NCBI RefSeq assembly: GCF_001458295.1
Contig: NZ_CYUD01000007.1
Span: 124,001 to 188,000, forward strand
Length of the DNA stretch: 64,000 nt
Origin: Ruegeria denitrificans
GTDB lineage: Bacteria; Pseudomonadota; Alphaproteobacteria; Rhodobacterales; Rhodobacteraceae
Direction: 5' to 3'
The notes beneath the pieces are model-generated. The model saw only the letters and a list, made by a program, of their open reading frames with translations, was not told the DNA's origin and did not search any database. Numbering within the stretch: position 1 is the stretch's first letter; every line of letters starts with the position of its first letter. The translations under genes were made by a program, and so were the position numbers. Below are positions 1-9,630 of this stretch, one piece after another.

Positions 1-1
1 C

Positions 2-442
2 GCGCAAGTGACGCTGGTCACGCCGTCGGCCTATGTCAGCGACTGGACGAACAACACGCTGGAACAGATCGCCATCCATCCGCGGCTGGTGGATGCAGGC
101 GTCGAGATCGTGCTGAACCAGGGCGTCACCGAAATCCACCCTGATCACGTTGTGTCGAACTGCGTCTACACCGACCGCACCTGGAAGATCGAGGCGGACG
201 CGGTGGTCATGGTCGCCTCACGTCTGGAAAACAACGCCGTCTTCAATGACCTGAAAGCGCGCGAGGCCGAATGGGCGGATGCAGGCATTAAATCTGTCAA
301 GCTGATCGGTGACGCCAACGCTCCGGGCCCAATCGCATGGGCGACCTATGCAGGCCACCGCTATGCCCGTGAGCTGGACGGCGAAGACATTGGTGATGCG
401 CTGCCTTTCCGTCGCGAAATAACAGAACTCGCGGCGGACTGA
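2..442 (+). CDS. TMADH-family FAD/FMN oxidoreductase, C-terminal part (truncated by window start)
   Basis: The reading frame is open from the first bases and ends at 442, so only about the last 146 residues are present. The visible part is the pyridine-nucleotide/ADP-binding end of a trimethylamine-dehydrogenase-like flavoprotein: a strand reading VTLVTP, then SDWTNNTLEQ, later VVMVASRL, then an IGDANAPGPIAWATYAGHRYA stretch that is characteristic of the C-terminus in dimethylamine/trimethylamine dehydrogenases and N-methylproline or dimethylglycine demethylase relatives. The N-terminal TIM barrel, FMN site and 4Fe-4S cysteines lie outside the window, so the substrate cannot be told. In Roseobacter-group bacteria such enzymes typically demethylate methylated amines or betaines. 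The family call is firm; the substrate is not. Confidence 0.8.
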   Translation, partial: AQVTLVTPSAYVSDWTNNTLEQIAIHPRLVDAGVEIVLNQGVTEIHPDHVVSNCVYTDRTWKIEADAVVMVASRLENNAVFNDLKAREAEWADAGIKSVKLIGDANAPGPIAWATYAGHRYARELDGEDIGDALPFRREITELAAD

Positions 443-1009
443 GATTATTGAAGAGCGCAAGGCGGCAAGGGCAGAGCTCTGCCGCGTTGCATATTTGAAT
501 AACAATTAACGTCCGCGAAGTTTGGATTGACGCCGCGATTTTCAGCGCGCTCAAAAGTTTGCTCTCTTCCGTCAGTGGTAATCTACTGTCTGGTTTCAAT
601 GACTTTGTCGCGCAATGATTGTCTGCGGTATCTTTAGATCCGACATTGGTCAGCAACAGCCGCGAATTTCGGATCTTCGCCCGAGGTATTTTGCTCCTCA
701 GTTGCAAATTCGCACAATGCGGCCGTTCACACGCAAAGTACCAATAGTAATTTCGTCCGCGACTTGTGAATTGCCCGATGAAAGTTCGCTGCGTTCTTCA
801 TGAATGGCCGCTGTTTCTGCTGCCTTGTAGCGTCCACAGCTTAGCGCTTGCAGCGTTTCTCGCGCTGCGAGTGCACGCAGCATGATTGGAAGACTTCCGC
901 TGTGGGCTCAAACCGGATGTTCAAGGTTCGGTCACAAAAGTTCAGTTTGTAGTGGTGGTGTTGGTTTGCGAAGGAATTTCCAAATCAGGCGGGTTCCCAA
1001 TACGTATGA
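443..1009. other. 567-bp non-coding gap, Roseobacter-like degenerate intergenic sequence
   Basis: No frame here has a convincing start, ribosome site or family resemblance. The stretch around 770-870 resembles degenerate intergenic sequence I recall from many Roseobacter genomes; similar-looking text occurs near 23.1-23.3 kb and 33.1-33.25 kb. No U-tract hairpin follows the gene ending at 442. Confidence 0.5.
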
Positions 1010-1837
1010 CTACTGAGATGCGGGCAGAAACGTCCCCGGATGCATGATGATATCGAAATGCTGCATCCCCTTTTTCAGATCGAAACTGACCGAATGCCCG
1101 GCTTTGCGCAGTAATTCGGCGTAATCGCGGCTCTGACGAATGAACTCTGGCGTGTCTCGTTCGGCCACGGTCACGTGGTAGCGCGGGCCGGGGGCGGGCA
1201 GGTGCAGGATGGGGGACAGATCATGTATCTCGACCGGCGTCAGTTGTAGCGGATCGTTCACCGTCGTCAGGCTGATCGGTTCCAAATCATAGACCCCGCT
1301 GATCAGGATCACATCACGCACGCGCAGCCCGGCGCGGGCCAACTCATCGGCTGAGGTTGCCATGACCATAGCCGCCAATTGCGCCCCGGCGCTGTGCCCG
1401 GACAGGGTGATCCGCGACGGATCGAAACCCAGATCAGGTGCATTTGCGGCCATCCACAGCAGGGCGTCGCGGCATTCCTCGATCATGTCACCAATCCGCG
1501 CCTCAGGGGCAAGTGTGTAGTTCAGGGTCGCAAAGGACTGCTCGGCCTCAACCAGTGCAGGGGCCATCATTGCCGACTCGTTTTGGCTCAGCGCCTGCCA
1601 GTAACCGCCGTGAATAAAGACATGCAGCGGTGCGCCTGCGCCCTTCGCGGGAAAGAAATCCAGAACCTGAGCTGTACCGTCACCGTAAGAGACATTCCCG
1701 ATGACCTCCATCTGCGCCCGGTGCTGCGCGCTGAGCGCGGCGTAGCTGTCTAGATAAGGTGTCAGGTCGCCGCCGATCATCGACCGGGGTGAATATTCCT
1801 GCTCCAACTCGTCCTGCGAAAACCCCCGGTACAGCAT
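1010..1837 (-). CDS. Alpha/beta hydrolase (kynurenine-formamidase-like / BD-FAE type esterase)
   Basis: A 275-aa alpha/beta hydrolase. It has the oxyanion-hole motif HGGYW (about residues 76-80) and the nucleophile elbow GHSAGA (about 146-151, Ser as nucleophile); a late Asp and the histidine in MQHFD can complete the triad. The HGGYW form is typical of the arylformamidase / esterase-lipase group that hydrolyses N-formylkynurenine or small esters. No other tryptophan-degradation gene is visible nearby, so the substrate is open. The ATG is preceded by AGGAG and lies three bases after the stop of an upstream remnant frame, suggesting it was once the distal gene of an operon. Confidence 0.8.
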   Translation of the reverse strand: MLYRGFSQDELEQEYSPRSMIGGDLTPYLDSYAALSAQHRAQMEVIGNVSYGDGTAQVLDFFPAKGAGAPLHVFIHGGYWQALSQNESAMMAPALVEAEQSFATLNYTLAPEARIGDMIEECRDALLWMAANAPDLGFDPSRITLSGHSAGAQLAAMVMATSADELARAGLRVRDVILISGVYDLEPISLTTVNDPLQLTPVEIHDLSPILHLPAPGPRYHVTVAERDTPEFIRQSRDYAELLRKAGHSVSFDLKKGMQHFDIIMHPGTFLPASQ

Positions 1838-1840
1838 CGC

Positions 1841-2137
1841 TTACTCCTGCTCGGTATAGATCAGTTCGGTGCGCATATTGTAGAGATTATGGAAGAACCG
1901 CAAACCCAAGGCTTTACGCAGGAAGGCCGCGACCTGTGCCTGACTTACCCGCTCCAACGATATGACGTGATTTAAACGCCAGCGTTGGAGTGGGAAATGC
2001 ACGTCCATCAGCTTCCCGGCCGGGGCGCAGCGGTCCTGAAAGGTTGTTGCAGGTTCAGCAGGGTCCTGAGTTGCAGGAAATGCCATAACTCTTGTGATGG
2101 AATTGCGCGAATTCGGTGACCGGACAGTCCTCGTCAC
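1841..2137 (-). pseudogene. Possible remnant of an upstream operon gene (C-terminal piece)
   Basis: An open frame of up to 98 codons ends three bases before the hydrolase ATG. Its last ~35 codons (AQVAAFLRKALGLRFFHNLYNM...) look protein-like, whereas the first part reads like random sequence. The tight spacing to the hydrolase and the AGGAG overlapping its end are what one expects of a genuine operon partner. My reading is that only the 3' end of a former gene survives. I do not recognise the family; it could also be a small intact gene. Confidence 0.3.
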
Positions 2138-2233
2138 CGCGCTCCGGAAACCGATATCTTTGTCGCCGAGGTGCTCCTGAAAATACGTGAGCCTCCCCTG
2201 TTTAAAGGCTGATATGCACGCAGTACCTGAGCG

Positions 2234-3277
2234 TCAGGTCCAGTCCAGTACCACCTTGCCCGACCGGCCCGACTTCATCGCCGCAAAACCATCGGCGAAA
2301 TCGTCGATCTTCATCTCATGCGTGATGACACGGCTGACATCCAGACCGTTCTGCAACATGGCGATCATCTTGTACCATGTCTCGAACATCTCGCGCCCAT
2401 AGACGCCTTTGATGGTGATAGCCTTGAACACGATGCGCGACCAATCCACCGGGGATTTACCGGGCGGAATCCCTAGCAGAGCGATCTTGCCGCCCATCAC
2501 AAGCGCCTCGACCATCTGATCCAGCGCGATTTGTGAGCCGGACATTTCCAGCCCCACATCGAAACCTTCTTTCATACCCAGTTCCGCGATGACGTCCTGC
2601 AGGTCTTCTCTGGAGACATCAACGGTGCGCAGGGTCGGCACCACATGTTCTGCCAGTTTCAGACGATCCGGGTTGATATCGGTGATCACCACGTGCCGCG
2701 CGCCAGCATGGCGGGCGACAGCGGCGGCCATTATGCCAATGGGGCCTGCACCGGTGATCAGAACATCCTCGCCCAGCAGATCAAAGCTGAGTGCGGTGTG
2801 AACCGCGTTGCCCAAGGGATCGAGGATGGCGCCGATTTCATCCGGCACGTCCTCGGGCAGGGGCACCACGTTGAAGGCGGGCAGTTTCAGATATTGGGCA
2901 AAAGCCCCCTGTTCATTCACGCCAATCCCACGCGTGCCGGGGTCGAGGTGGAACTTTCCTGCCCGGCTCTGACGGCTATCGGTGGTGATCAGATGTCCCT
3001 CACCCGAGCAGCGCTGACCGATTTCGAGCCCGGTCACGTTGCGCCCAAGCTCAACGATCTCACCTGCAAACTCGTGGCCGGTGATCATCGGAATCGGCAC
3101 CGTGGCGGCGGCCCAATCATCCCAGTTCCAGATATGAATATCGGTGCCGCAGATGCCGGTCTTGTTGACGCGGATTAGAACTTCGTCCGCGTCAATTTCA
3201 GGCACCGGGGCCTGCACCATCCACAGACCTTCCTCGGGCTTGGACTTCTCAAGCGCTTTCATCGTGTTGGGTCGCAT
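2234..3277 (-). CDS. tdh: L-threonine 3-dehydrogenase lacking the structural-zinc cysteines
   Basis: A 347-aa medium-chain dehydrogenase that oxidises L-threonine to 2-amino-3-ketobutyrate with NAD+. Catalytic zinc ligands are present (Cys43 in GICGTD, His68-Glu69 in TGHEF), as is the nucleotide-binding GAGPIGI. The lobe that in E. coli Tdh carries four structural-zinc cysteines instead reads [15 protein letters not shown] (from about residue 98), so the expected Cys positions are Thr98, Ser101, Ser104 and Asp112. Its ATG overlaps the kbl stop as TGATG, indicating translational coupling; the product feeds directly to Kbl. An internal Met6 is an alternative start that would align better with homologues. 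Confidence 0.95.
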   Translation of the reverse strand: MRPNTMKALEKSKPEEGLWMVQAPVPEIDADEVLIRVNKTGICGTDIHIWNWDDWAAATVPIPMITGHEFAGEIVELGRNVTGLEIGQRCSGEGHLITTDSRQSRAGKFHLDPGTRGIGVNEQGAFAQYLKLPAFNVVPLPEDVPDEIGAILDPLGNAVHTALSFDLLGEDVLITGAGPIGIMAAAVARHAGARHVVITDINPDRLKLAEHVVPTLRTVDVSREDLQDVIAELGMKEGFDVGLEMSGSQIALDQMVEALVMGGKIALLGIPPGKSPVDWSRIVFKAITIKGVYGREMFETWYKMIAMLQNGLDVSRVITHEMKIDDFADGFAAMKSGRSGKVVLDWT

Positions 3278-4461
3278 CAGATCACTCCCAATTCTTTGCC
3301 GACCTTGCCAAAGGCGGCCAATGCACGGTCCAGTTCGTCCTTAGTCAGAGCCGCATTCATTTGCGTCCTGATCCGCGCCTGTCCACGCGGGACGACGGGG
3401 AAGAAGAAGCCCGAGACATAGACGCCTTCGTCAAACAACCGCGACGCAAAGTCCTGCGCCAATGTGGCCTCGCCCAGCATCACCGGAATGATCGGGTGCT
3501 CACCAGGCAGCAGGTCAAAGCCCAGCTTTTCCAGCCCCGCACGCCAGTATTTTGCATTACCGAACAGCTGGGCCCGCAGCATTTCGCCTTCTTCGACGAG
3601 ACGGATCGCCTCAAGCCCGGCGGCGACAATCGAGGGTGGCAGCGAGTTCGAGAACAGATAGGGCCGCGCCCGCTGCCGTAGCAGATCGATCACTGGCTGC
3701 GGCCCGGCGATATAACCGCCGATTGCCCCCCCAAGTGCCTTGCCCAAAGTTCCTGTCAAAATATCGACGTCGACACCGAAGTGATCCGGCGTACCCGCAC
3801 CGATCGGCCCCATAAAGCCGGTGGCGTGGCAGTCATCGACCATGACGATTGCATCGTATTTATCGGCCAGCTCGCGAATTTTCGGCAGGTTGGCCAAATA
3901 GCCATCCATCGAGAACACGCCGTCGGTCGCAATCATGATGTGCCGCGCCCCGTCCGCACGCGCCTGTTTCAGCCAGGCTTCGAGATCGTTCATGTCGTTG
4001 TTCATGTAACGATAGCGCTTGGCCTTACACAGCCGCACCCCGTCGATAATCGAGGCGTGGTTCAGACTGTCCGATATGATGGCGTCTTCAGGCCCCAACA
4101 AGGGCTCAAAGAGCCCACCATTGGCATCGAAACAGGCGGCAAACAGGATCGCGTCGTCCTTGTTGAGGAATTGCGCCAGTTTCTGTTCCAACTCACGGTG
4201 AATATCCTGCGTACCGCAGATAAACCGGACCGAGGCCATGCCGAACCCCTTAGGACGCATCGCGCCCTTGGCAGCGTCGATCAGCGCGGGATGATCGGCC
4301 AGACCCAGATAGTTGTTGGCGCACAGGTTGATCACCTGTTTGTCGCCTACAGTAATCTCACCGCCCTGAGGCGAGGTGATCATTCGTTCGCGTTTATACA
4401 GACCCTCGGATTCGATCTGCGCAAGGGTGTCCGTGATGTGGGACAGGAATGCATCGGCCAT
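3277..4461 (-). CDS. kbl: 2-amino-3-ketobutyrate coenzyme A ligase (glycine C-acetyltransferase)
   Basis: A 394-aa PLP-dependent alpha-oxoamine synthase that cleaves 2-amino-3-ketobutyrate with CoA to glycine and acetyl-CoA. Visible hallmarks are [10 protein letters not shown] (His135 stacking on PLP), [10 protein letters not shown], and the Schiff-base lysine in [10 protein letters not shown] (Lys241). Length matches the family. It is the first gene of the kbl-tdh operon and its TGA overlaps the tdh ATG. Together the pair converts threonine to glycine plus acetyl-CoA. A small inverted repeat lies just upstream of its start. Confidence 0.96.
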   Translation of the reverse strand: MADAFLSHITDTLAQIESEGLYKRERMITSPQGGEITVGDKQVINLCANNYLGLADHPALIDAAKGAMRPKGFGMASVRFICGTQDIHRELEQKLAQFLNKDDAILFAACFDANGGLFEPLLGPEDAIISDSLNHASIIDGVRLCKAKRYRYMNNDMNDLEAWLKQARADGARHIMIATDGVFSMDGYLANLPKIRELADKYDAIVMVDDCHATGFMGPIGAGTPDHFGVDVDILTGTLGKALGGAIGGYIAGPQPVIDLLRQRARPYLFSNSLPPSIVAAGLEAIRLVEEGEMLRAQLFGNAKYWRAGLEKLGFDLLPGEHPIIPVMLGEATLAQDFASRLFDEGVYVSGFFFPVVPRGQARIRTQMNAALTKDELDRALAAFGKVGKELGVI

Positions 4462-4486
4462 GGCGGTCTCCGGTTTATACGAGTCG

Positions 4487-4508
4487 CATATCTAACATAA
4501 CGGATATG
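4487..4508. promoter_or_regulatory. Inverted repeat upstream of kbl (possible operator)
   Basis: CATATC and GATATG half-sites are separated by ten AT-rich bases, 25 bp before the kbl ATG in the only gap that can hold the kbl-tdh promoter (4462-4595). No regulator is adjacent. Six-base arms are short, so chance is possible. Confidence 0.25.
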
Positions 4509-4595
4509 GTTCCGAAATAGGGGAATTCAATATTGCAGAAAGTAAATCCACAATAACGGACCTGCAGCATATTTCATCTAGCTACCAGGCGGCGA

Positions 4596-5228
4596 TTACT
4601 CTGGTTTTGCCACGCTATCCTGAAATTCTTTGGTCGAATTTGTGCGGGGATAGGGTTCGTCAGGAATTCCGACACCCAGAAAGGTGCACAGTGGCTCCCA
4701 TCCGCTTCCGGTTTCGTAGATCAGCAATCGATTCTTCGGGACAGTGGCGCGCACCTGGTCGACATGATTTCGAAACACGCTGGTGGCGTGATCCTTGTCG
4801 TCCAACCGACCGTCAAAGATTTCCTGAACGATAAATTTGCTGCACATCTCGGCAATCGCATTTGCATGATCAGAATCATGCTGTCCGCGCATTGTGGTCA
4901 TGAATGGGCCAATCGTGGCCCATACGCTGTCGAACCAGGCATCGGGGTCGCGTACGCTCAAAATGATTTTGGCATCTGGATAATGATCAGAAAGCTGGCG
5001 CCAATATGCAGCACCCGGCCAGTCGACCTGCGCGCGATAGCCGTGAAACATGGTATCCCAATCGGCGTGCTCACCGCGTGCAGCACGATCCCACGCGGGT
5101 AACTGATCCGGATTATCGCGCACTTCGAACATATGATGGCAGGGCCCGAAACCCAGCTGTTCCAAAGCAAGCTTCAGAGAATTTGTCCCGGTGCGGCCAA
5201 ATCCGGCGCCAATAACATCCAATGCCAA
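4596..5228 (-). CDS. Sulfotransferase-family P-loop protein
   Basis: About 210 aa from the preferred start. The N-terminus carries the 5'-phosphosulfate loop GAGFGRTGTNSLKLAL, typical of the small bacterial sulfotransferases that use PAPS to sulfate a hydroxyl or amine acceptor; SVRDPDAWFDS is the usual 3'-phosphate-binding region. Acceptor unknown. The frame is open to an ATG at 5270, but AGGAG lies ten bases before a TTG at 5228 (LALDVIGAG...), which gives the normal short N-terminus before the P-loop; I prefer that start. The gene is followed by the divergent kbl promoter gap and preceded by the XRE-cupin gene, with no clear functional link. Confidence 0.82.
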   Translation of the reverse strand: MALDVIGAGFGRTGTNSLKLALEQLGFGPCHHMFEVRDNPDQLPAWDRAARGEHADWDTMFHGYRAQVDWPGAAYWRQLSDHYPDAKIILSVRDPDAWFDSVWATIGPFMTTMRGQHDSDHANAIAEMCSKFIVQEIFDGRLDDKDHATSVFRNHVDQVRATVPKNRLLIYETGSGWEPLCTFLGVGIPDEPYPRTNSTKEFQDSVAKPE

Positions 5229-5308
5229 TTTTGGGTAACTCCTGTTCGTGAAAATACCGCAAACTAGCACAACAGGCAGGTTATTCCAAAACGATGCCCC
5301 GACTGGGG

Positions 5309-5875
5309 TCAGGCGTTTTTAACAATCAGGAATACCCGGGCAGCACCATCGGGGGATGAGATCGAATGCAAAACGTCCGCCGCATACCGCGCTGTATCTC
5401 CCTGGTTCAGGTCCATTGCGGCCGAACCCGATGTGACACGAACCGACCCTTCCAAAACCGACAACTGTTCTTGTGCGCCGCGCGTGTGGGGTTGGCTGTT
5501 CAAGGCGCCGCCCTTGTCGAACAGAATATCATAAACCTCATGCCCGCCCGCCTCTTCGGGGGGGGACAGGATGCGAATCCGGCAGTTCTGACCCATATTG
5601 TCGATGCTCGGCACTTCGGAGCTTCGGAGCACTTCGATCTGGTTTGCGGTGCCGGTTTCTTCGAGCAGGCCGGCGAAATCCACCTGCAAGGCCCGGGTCA
5701 AGTTCCACAGGGTTGAGATGGTTGGGCTGCTTTCCCCCCGTTCGATCTGGCTGACCATTGAACGCGACACGCCGCTGAGGTTGGCCACGGCTTCAAGCGA
5801 CAGGCCCTTGGCCCGGCGCGCCTCTTTCAGGCGGGCGGGCAGGCGTGTCAGGATATCGTCTGTATTCTCCGTCAT
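5309..5875 (-). CDS. XRE-family transcriptional regulator with C-terminal cupin
   Basis: A 188-aa regulator: helix-turn-helix of the Cro/C1 type at about residues 13-67 (GLSLEAVANLSGVSRSMVSQ, IERGESSPT) followed by a small cupin barrel (about 110-185, with SQPHTRGAQEQLSVLEG and QGDTARYAADVLHS). Such PuuR-like proteins sense small ligands through the cupin and usually repress neighbouring genes. It is divergent from the bktB thiolase across a 117-bp gap, so that gene is the most likely target, though no clear operator was found. Confidence 0.88.
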   Translation of the reverse strand: MTENTDDILTRLPARLKEARRAKGLSLEAVANLSGVSRSMVSQIERGESSPTISTLWNLTRALQVDFAGLLEETGTANQIEVLRSSEVPSIDNMGQNCRIRILSPPEEAGGHEVYDILFDKGGALNSQPHTRGAQEQLSVLEGSVRVTSGSAAMDLNQGDTARYAADVLHSISSPDGAARVFLIVKNA

Positions 5876-5992
5876 GACGGAATTTCATGCGCCTTGTCTG
5901 TGCGGTTGTCAATTCCAACCGTGACGGGACGTCTCATAGGACAGGGCGACGCAGCGCATGCATACTGCGGGCAAATGCACGAGGAGTGATCC

Positions 5993-7168
5993 ATGACTGA
6001 TATCGTAATTTTGGACGGTGCCCGCACCGCTATCGGAACCTTTGGCGGCGCGCTGGCTTCGACCGCTCCGATCGACCTGGCCACGGTTGTCACCGAAACC
6101 GCGCTGGAACGGTCGGGGGTTGAAGGTGGCCAGATCGGGCATGTGGTGTTTGGTCATGTGATCAATACCGAGCCGCGGGATATGTACCTGTCGCGCGTTG
6201 CTGCCATGCAGGCCGGAATTCCGAATGGTACACCTTCGATGAATGTGAACCGGCTGTGCGGGTCGGGCGCGCAGGCAATCGTCTCGGCTATGCAAACCTT
6301 GATGTTGGGGGATGCCGAATTTGCTGTGGCTGGTGGGGCTGAGAGCATGTCGCGCAGCCCCTATATCGTACCTCAGGCGCGGTGGGGCGCGAAGATGGGG
6401 GATGTAACCTCGTTGGATATGATGTTGGGGGCGTTGAACTGTCCGTTTGGCACCGGGCATATGGGTGTGACGGCTGAGAACGTCGCTGACGAGCACCAGA
6501 TTAGCCGTGTCCAGATGGACGACTTTGCGATGTCCAGCCAGACCCGCGCGGCCGCGGCGATTGAGGCGGGGCATTTCGACAGCCAAATCGCGCCCGTGCA
6601 GGTCAAGGTCAAGCGGGACATGGTTGATTTCAAGGTCGATGAGCATCCAAAGGCCACCACCGCCGAGGCTTTGGCCGGTCTGCGTCCGGTATTCCAGAAG
6701 GACGGGCGTGTGACTGCGGGTAATGCCTCGGGCATCAATGACGGGGCGGCGGCTATGGTATTGGCAACTGCGGATGCTGCCGAGAAAGCCGGGTTGAAAC
6801 CCAAGGCGCGCGTGTTGGGCTATGCCCATGCGGGCGTTCGCCCCGAGGTTATGGGGATTGGGCCGGTTCCGGCAGTGCGGAACTTGATGAAAAAAACTGG
6901 CCTGTCGGTGGATGATTTCGATGTGATCGAAAGCAACGAGGCCTTCGCGGCGCAGGCTCTGGCCGTGAATCAGGAGCTTGGCCTTGATGCGTCGAAGGTC
7001 AACCCAAATGGCGGAGCGATTGCCTTGGGTCATCCGGTGGGGGCGACCGGGGCAATCATCACCCTGAAGGCGCTGTATGAGCTTGAGCGTACCGGCGGGT
7101 CCAAAGCTTTGGTGACCATGTGCATCGGTGGCGGCCAAGGGATTGCGCTTGCTATCGAGCGTCTCTGA
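5993..7168 (+). CDS. bktB: Beta-ketothiolase / acetyl-CoA acyltransferase
   Basis: A 391-aa type II thiolase, most like BktB. Catalytic residues are all visible: Cys89 in NRLCGSGAQA, His347 in ALGHPVGATG and Cys377 in TMCIGGGQG. It cleaves or condenses 3-ketoacyl-CoA and acetyl-CoA, so it may serve beta-oxidation or supply acetoacetyl-CoA and 3-ketovaleryl-CoA for polyhydroxyalkanoate. GAGGAG lies seven bases before the ATG. It is divergent from the XRE-cupin gene and convergent with ubiB; a hairpin-rich repeat lies between it and ubiB. Confidence 0.92.
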   Translation: MTDIVILDGARTAIGTFGGALASTAPIDLATVVTETALERSGVEGGQIGHVVFGHVINTEPRDMYLSRVAAMQAGIPNGTPSMNVNRLCGSGAQAIVSAMQTLMLGDAEFAVAGGAESMSRSPYIVPQARWGAKMGDVTSLDMMLGALNCPFGTGHMGVTAENVADEHQISRVQMDDFAMSSQTRAAAAIEAGHFDSQIAPVQVKVKRDMVDFKVDEHPKATTAEALAGLRPVFQKDGRVTAGNASGINDGAAAMVLATADAAEKAGLKPKARVLGYAHAGVRPEVMGIGPVPAVRNLMKKTGLSVDDFDVIESNEAFAAQALAVNQELGLDASKVNPNGGAIALGHPVGATGAIITLKALYELERTGGSKALVTMCIGGGQGIALAIERL

Positions 7169-7178
7169 TCAAAGATCG

Positions 7179-7250
7179 GGGAGGGGGGTGTCTGCCCCCC
7201 ATCGCGCCTTGGGTGCGCCTCCCTCGAAGGTATTTTTAGCCAGATGAAGC
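7179..7250. terminator. GC-rich hairpin plus Rhodobacteraceae-type intergenic element between convergent genes
   Basis: A G6-TGTCTG-C6 hairpin (7183-7200) is followed by a second small GCGC hairpin and then TATTTTTAGCCAGATGAAG. It sits in the 94-bp gap between the convergent bktB and ubiB genes and can end transcription from one or both sides. From memory, very similar GGGGGG...CCCCCC plus ATTTTTAGCCA(G/A)ATGAA elements recur downstream of genes in many Roseobacter genomes. Confidence 0.6.
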
Positions 7251-7262
7251 AGGCGGTCTGGA

Positions 7263-8792
7263 TTAGCTGAGCGCGTTGAGCACGAGGACAAGCGCGGCAC
7301 CGGCAGCGGCGCCGATGGCGGCGGGCAGGGCGGTGGACCACAGGGGTGACTTTTGTGGCTCATCCTTTTGCGTCTGGGCGATCAGGGCGTTTTCCACCAG
7401 ACCCGGCAGACGTGGGCCGAACCGGGCCAGGACCCAGGCCGTTTTGCTGAAATCCCGCAGCGCGGCGCGGGGGCCGATGGATTGTTTTATGTAATCCTCG
7501 ACCACGGGGCGGGCGGTTTCCCAGATGTTGATATGGTCATCCAGCGACCGCGCGACCCCTTCGACTACCACCATCGTGCGCTGTAGCAGGATCAGCTCGG
7601 TCCGGGTTTCCATGCCAAAACGTTCGGTCACTTCGAACAGGTAGCTTAGCAACCGGCCCATGGAAATATGCGTGGCGTCCATGCCGAAGATCGGCTCACC
7701 CACCGCGCGCAGGGCGCGGGCGAATTCGTCGACGTCCTGGTTGGCGGGGACATAACCAGCCTCGAAATGCACCTCGGCTACGCGTTTATAGTCGCGGCGG
7801 ATGAAGCCGAACAGGATCTCTGCATAAACCCGGCGGGTGTATTCGTCGATATGGCCCATGATGCCATAATCATAGGCGATGATGTCACCATTCGAGGCGA
7901 CCTTCAGGTTGCCCTGATGCATATCAGCGTGGAAATAGCCGTCGCGTAGGGCATGTGACAGGAACAGGCGCAGCACACGTTCGGCCAGATCGCTGCGGTT
8001 ATGACCGACTGCATCCAGTGCATCATTGTCGCCCAGCGGAACACCATCCGCCCAGCTGAGCGTCATCACGCGGCGCGCGGACAGGGACCAGACAACAGGC
8101 GGTAACCAAAACCCGGCATCGTCCTTGGTATTGGCGGCGTATTCCGAGGCCGCGGCGCTTTCCAAACGCAGATCCAACTCTCCGCGCACGACACCGTCGA
8201 AATGTTCGATCACCTCCATCGGGCGAAGGCGGCGCGCACCGGGGGCAAAAAGATCGACAATGCGCGCGGCGAAATAAAACGCGTCGACATCCTTTTGAAA
8301 GGCGCGTTCGATCCCCGGGCGCAGTACTTTGACGGCGACATATTCGCCGGTGCTGATCAGCCGAGCCTTGTGAACTTGCGCGATCGACGCCGCAGCGATC
8401 GGTTCGCTGAATTCTTCGAAGACCCCATCGATGGGTTGGCCAAGTTCCTTTTCCACCTCGGCCATAGCCTCGGCGCGCGAAAAAGGCGGCAGCTTGTCCT
8501 GCAGCACCCTCAGCTGCGCGGCCAGTTCGGCGCCCACCACGTCAGGGCGGGTCGAGAGGATTTGACCGAATTTGATATAGGCCGGGCCAAGCGCCGTTAG
8601 CGCCCGGGTCGCGGGCGGCATATTGGGATCGCCCTTGTAACCCAGCCACTGAAACGGTTTGCCTAACGCATGCGCCAGAAACCGCAGTGCACGGGGGGCT
8701 TCAAAAGCGTCCAGCACGACGTTCATGGCGCCTGTGCGCTCGAACGTGGCACCTGTGCGGATCAGGCGAATGATGTTGTGGGGGCCGCGCAT
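7263..8792 (-). CDS. ubiB: UbiB, ABC1/ADCK-family ubiquinone biosynthesis protein
   Basis: A 509-aa atypical kinase-like ATPase needed for aerobic ubiquinone synthesis. Family motifs are visible: the KxGQ-type segment AYIKFGQILSTRPD (about 70-84), PIAAASIAQVHKA, VAVKVLRPG, HADMHQGNLKV (catalytic loop) and AYDYGIMG (metal loop). Two hydrophobic segments at the extreme C-terminus (ALPAAIGAAAGAALVLVLNA) anchor it to the inner membrane. Its ATG overlaps the ubiE stop (TAATG), so the two are coupled. Confidence 0.95.
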   Translation of the reverse strand: MRGPHNIIRLIRTGATFERTGAMNVVLDAFEAPRALRFLAHALGKPFQWLGYKGDPNMPPATRALTALGPAYIKFGQILSTRPDVVGAELAAQLRVLQDKLPPFSRAEAMAEVEKELGQPIDGVFEEFSEPIAAASIAQVHKARLISTGEYVAVKVLRPGIERAFQKDVDAFYFAARIVDLFAPGARRLRPMEVIEHFDGVVRGELDLRLESAAASEYAANTKDDAGFWLPPVVWSLSARRVMTLSWADGVPLGDNDALDAVGHNRSDLAERVLRLFLSHALRDGYFHADMHQGNLKVASNGDIIAYDYGIMGHIDEYTRRVYAEILFGFIRRDYKRVAEVHFEAGYVPANQDVDEFARALRAVGEPIFGMDATHISMGRLLSYLFEVTERFGMETRTELILLQRTMVVVEGVARSLDDHINIWETARPVVEDYIKQSIGPRAALRDFSKTAWVLARFGPRLPGLVENALIAQTQKDEPQKSPLWSTALPAAIGAAAGAALVLVLNALS

Positions 8793-9544
8793 TAAATTTT
8801 CCAGCCAGAATGCAGCGCAGCGATACCCATGCTGAGATTGCGGTATTTGGCGTTTTCGAATCCGGCGGCGCGGACCATGCCCAAAAATGTCTCTTGATCC
8901 GGGAAATTGCGGATCGATTCGACCAGATATTGATAGCTGTCGTAATCATTGGCGATCAGCTTACCCATACGGGGGATGACGTTGAAGCTGTACAGGTCAT
9001 AAAGCTTCTGCAATCCGTCATTGGGCAACTGGCTGAATTCCAGCACCATCAGACGGCCACCAGGTTTCAGCACCCGGAAGGCTTCGTTCAGCGCCTCTTG
9101 TGGGCGGGTCACGTTCCGGATGCCGAACGAGATGGTGTAAACGTCAAAGGTATTGTCCTCGAACGGCAGGGCCATCGCATCGCCCACTACCCAGTTCAGG
9201 CTGTCGGACATCTGATCGGCCTCGGCGCGCTGGCGGCCTTCGACCAGCATCGGCTCGGTCAGGTCCAGAACGGTGGCGTGGCCGTAGCCTGCGCGTTTGA
9301 GGAAGCGAAACGAGATATCGCCCGTTCCACCGGCCACATCCAGCAGGTGTTGACCGGGGCGCGGGGCCAGCCAATCCATCATCGCGTCTTTCCAGACCCG
9401 ATGGATGCCCATCGACATGACATCGTTCATCACGTCATATTTTGAGGCAACCGAGTTGAACACGCCCTGCACACGTCCGGCCTTGTCGGCCTCGCGCACG
9501 GTTTCAAACCCGAAATGAGTGGTCTTGTCGCTGTTGTCGGACAT
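8792..9544 (-). CDS. ubiE: UbiE/COQ5 demethylmenaquinone / 2-methoxy-benzoquinol methyltransferase
   Basis: A 250-aa class I SAM methyltransferase that C-methylates 2-polyprenyl-6-methoxy-1,4-benzoquinol in ubiquinone synthesis. Signatures: [18 protein letters not shown] near the N-terminus (UbiE signature 1), the SAM loop [15 protein letters not shown], and [15 protein letters not shown] (signature 2). It is the first gene of the ubiE-ubiB pair and divergent from mutM across an 86-bp gap. Confidence 0.97.
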   Translation of the reverse strand: MSDNSDKTTHFGFETVREADKAGRVQGVFNSVASKYDVMNDVMSMGIHRVWKDAMMDWLAPRPGQHLLDVAGGTGDISFRFLKRAGYGHATVLDLTEPMLVEGRQRAEADQMSDSLNWVVGDAMALPFEDNTFDVYTISFGIRNVTRPQEALNEAFRVLKPGGRLMVLEFSQLPNDGLQKLYDLYSFNVIPRMGKLIANDYDSYQYLVESIRNFPDQETFLGMVRAAGFENAKYRNLSMGIAALHSGWKI

Positions 9545-9630
9545 AAGCCTTGCCGTTTGTCGAATTTCGCCTCTGTTATAGGGCGATAAGAACCGGGCAC
9601 AATGCGGCCCTTTGGATTAGGAGCCATCTA

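Noticed and set aside
5909..7138. A 409-codon open frame on the minus strand opposite bktB
   Set aside because: It is fully antisense to a thiolase with all catalytic residues and reads as low-complexity Arg/His/Gln text without family resemblance.
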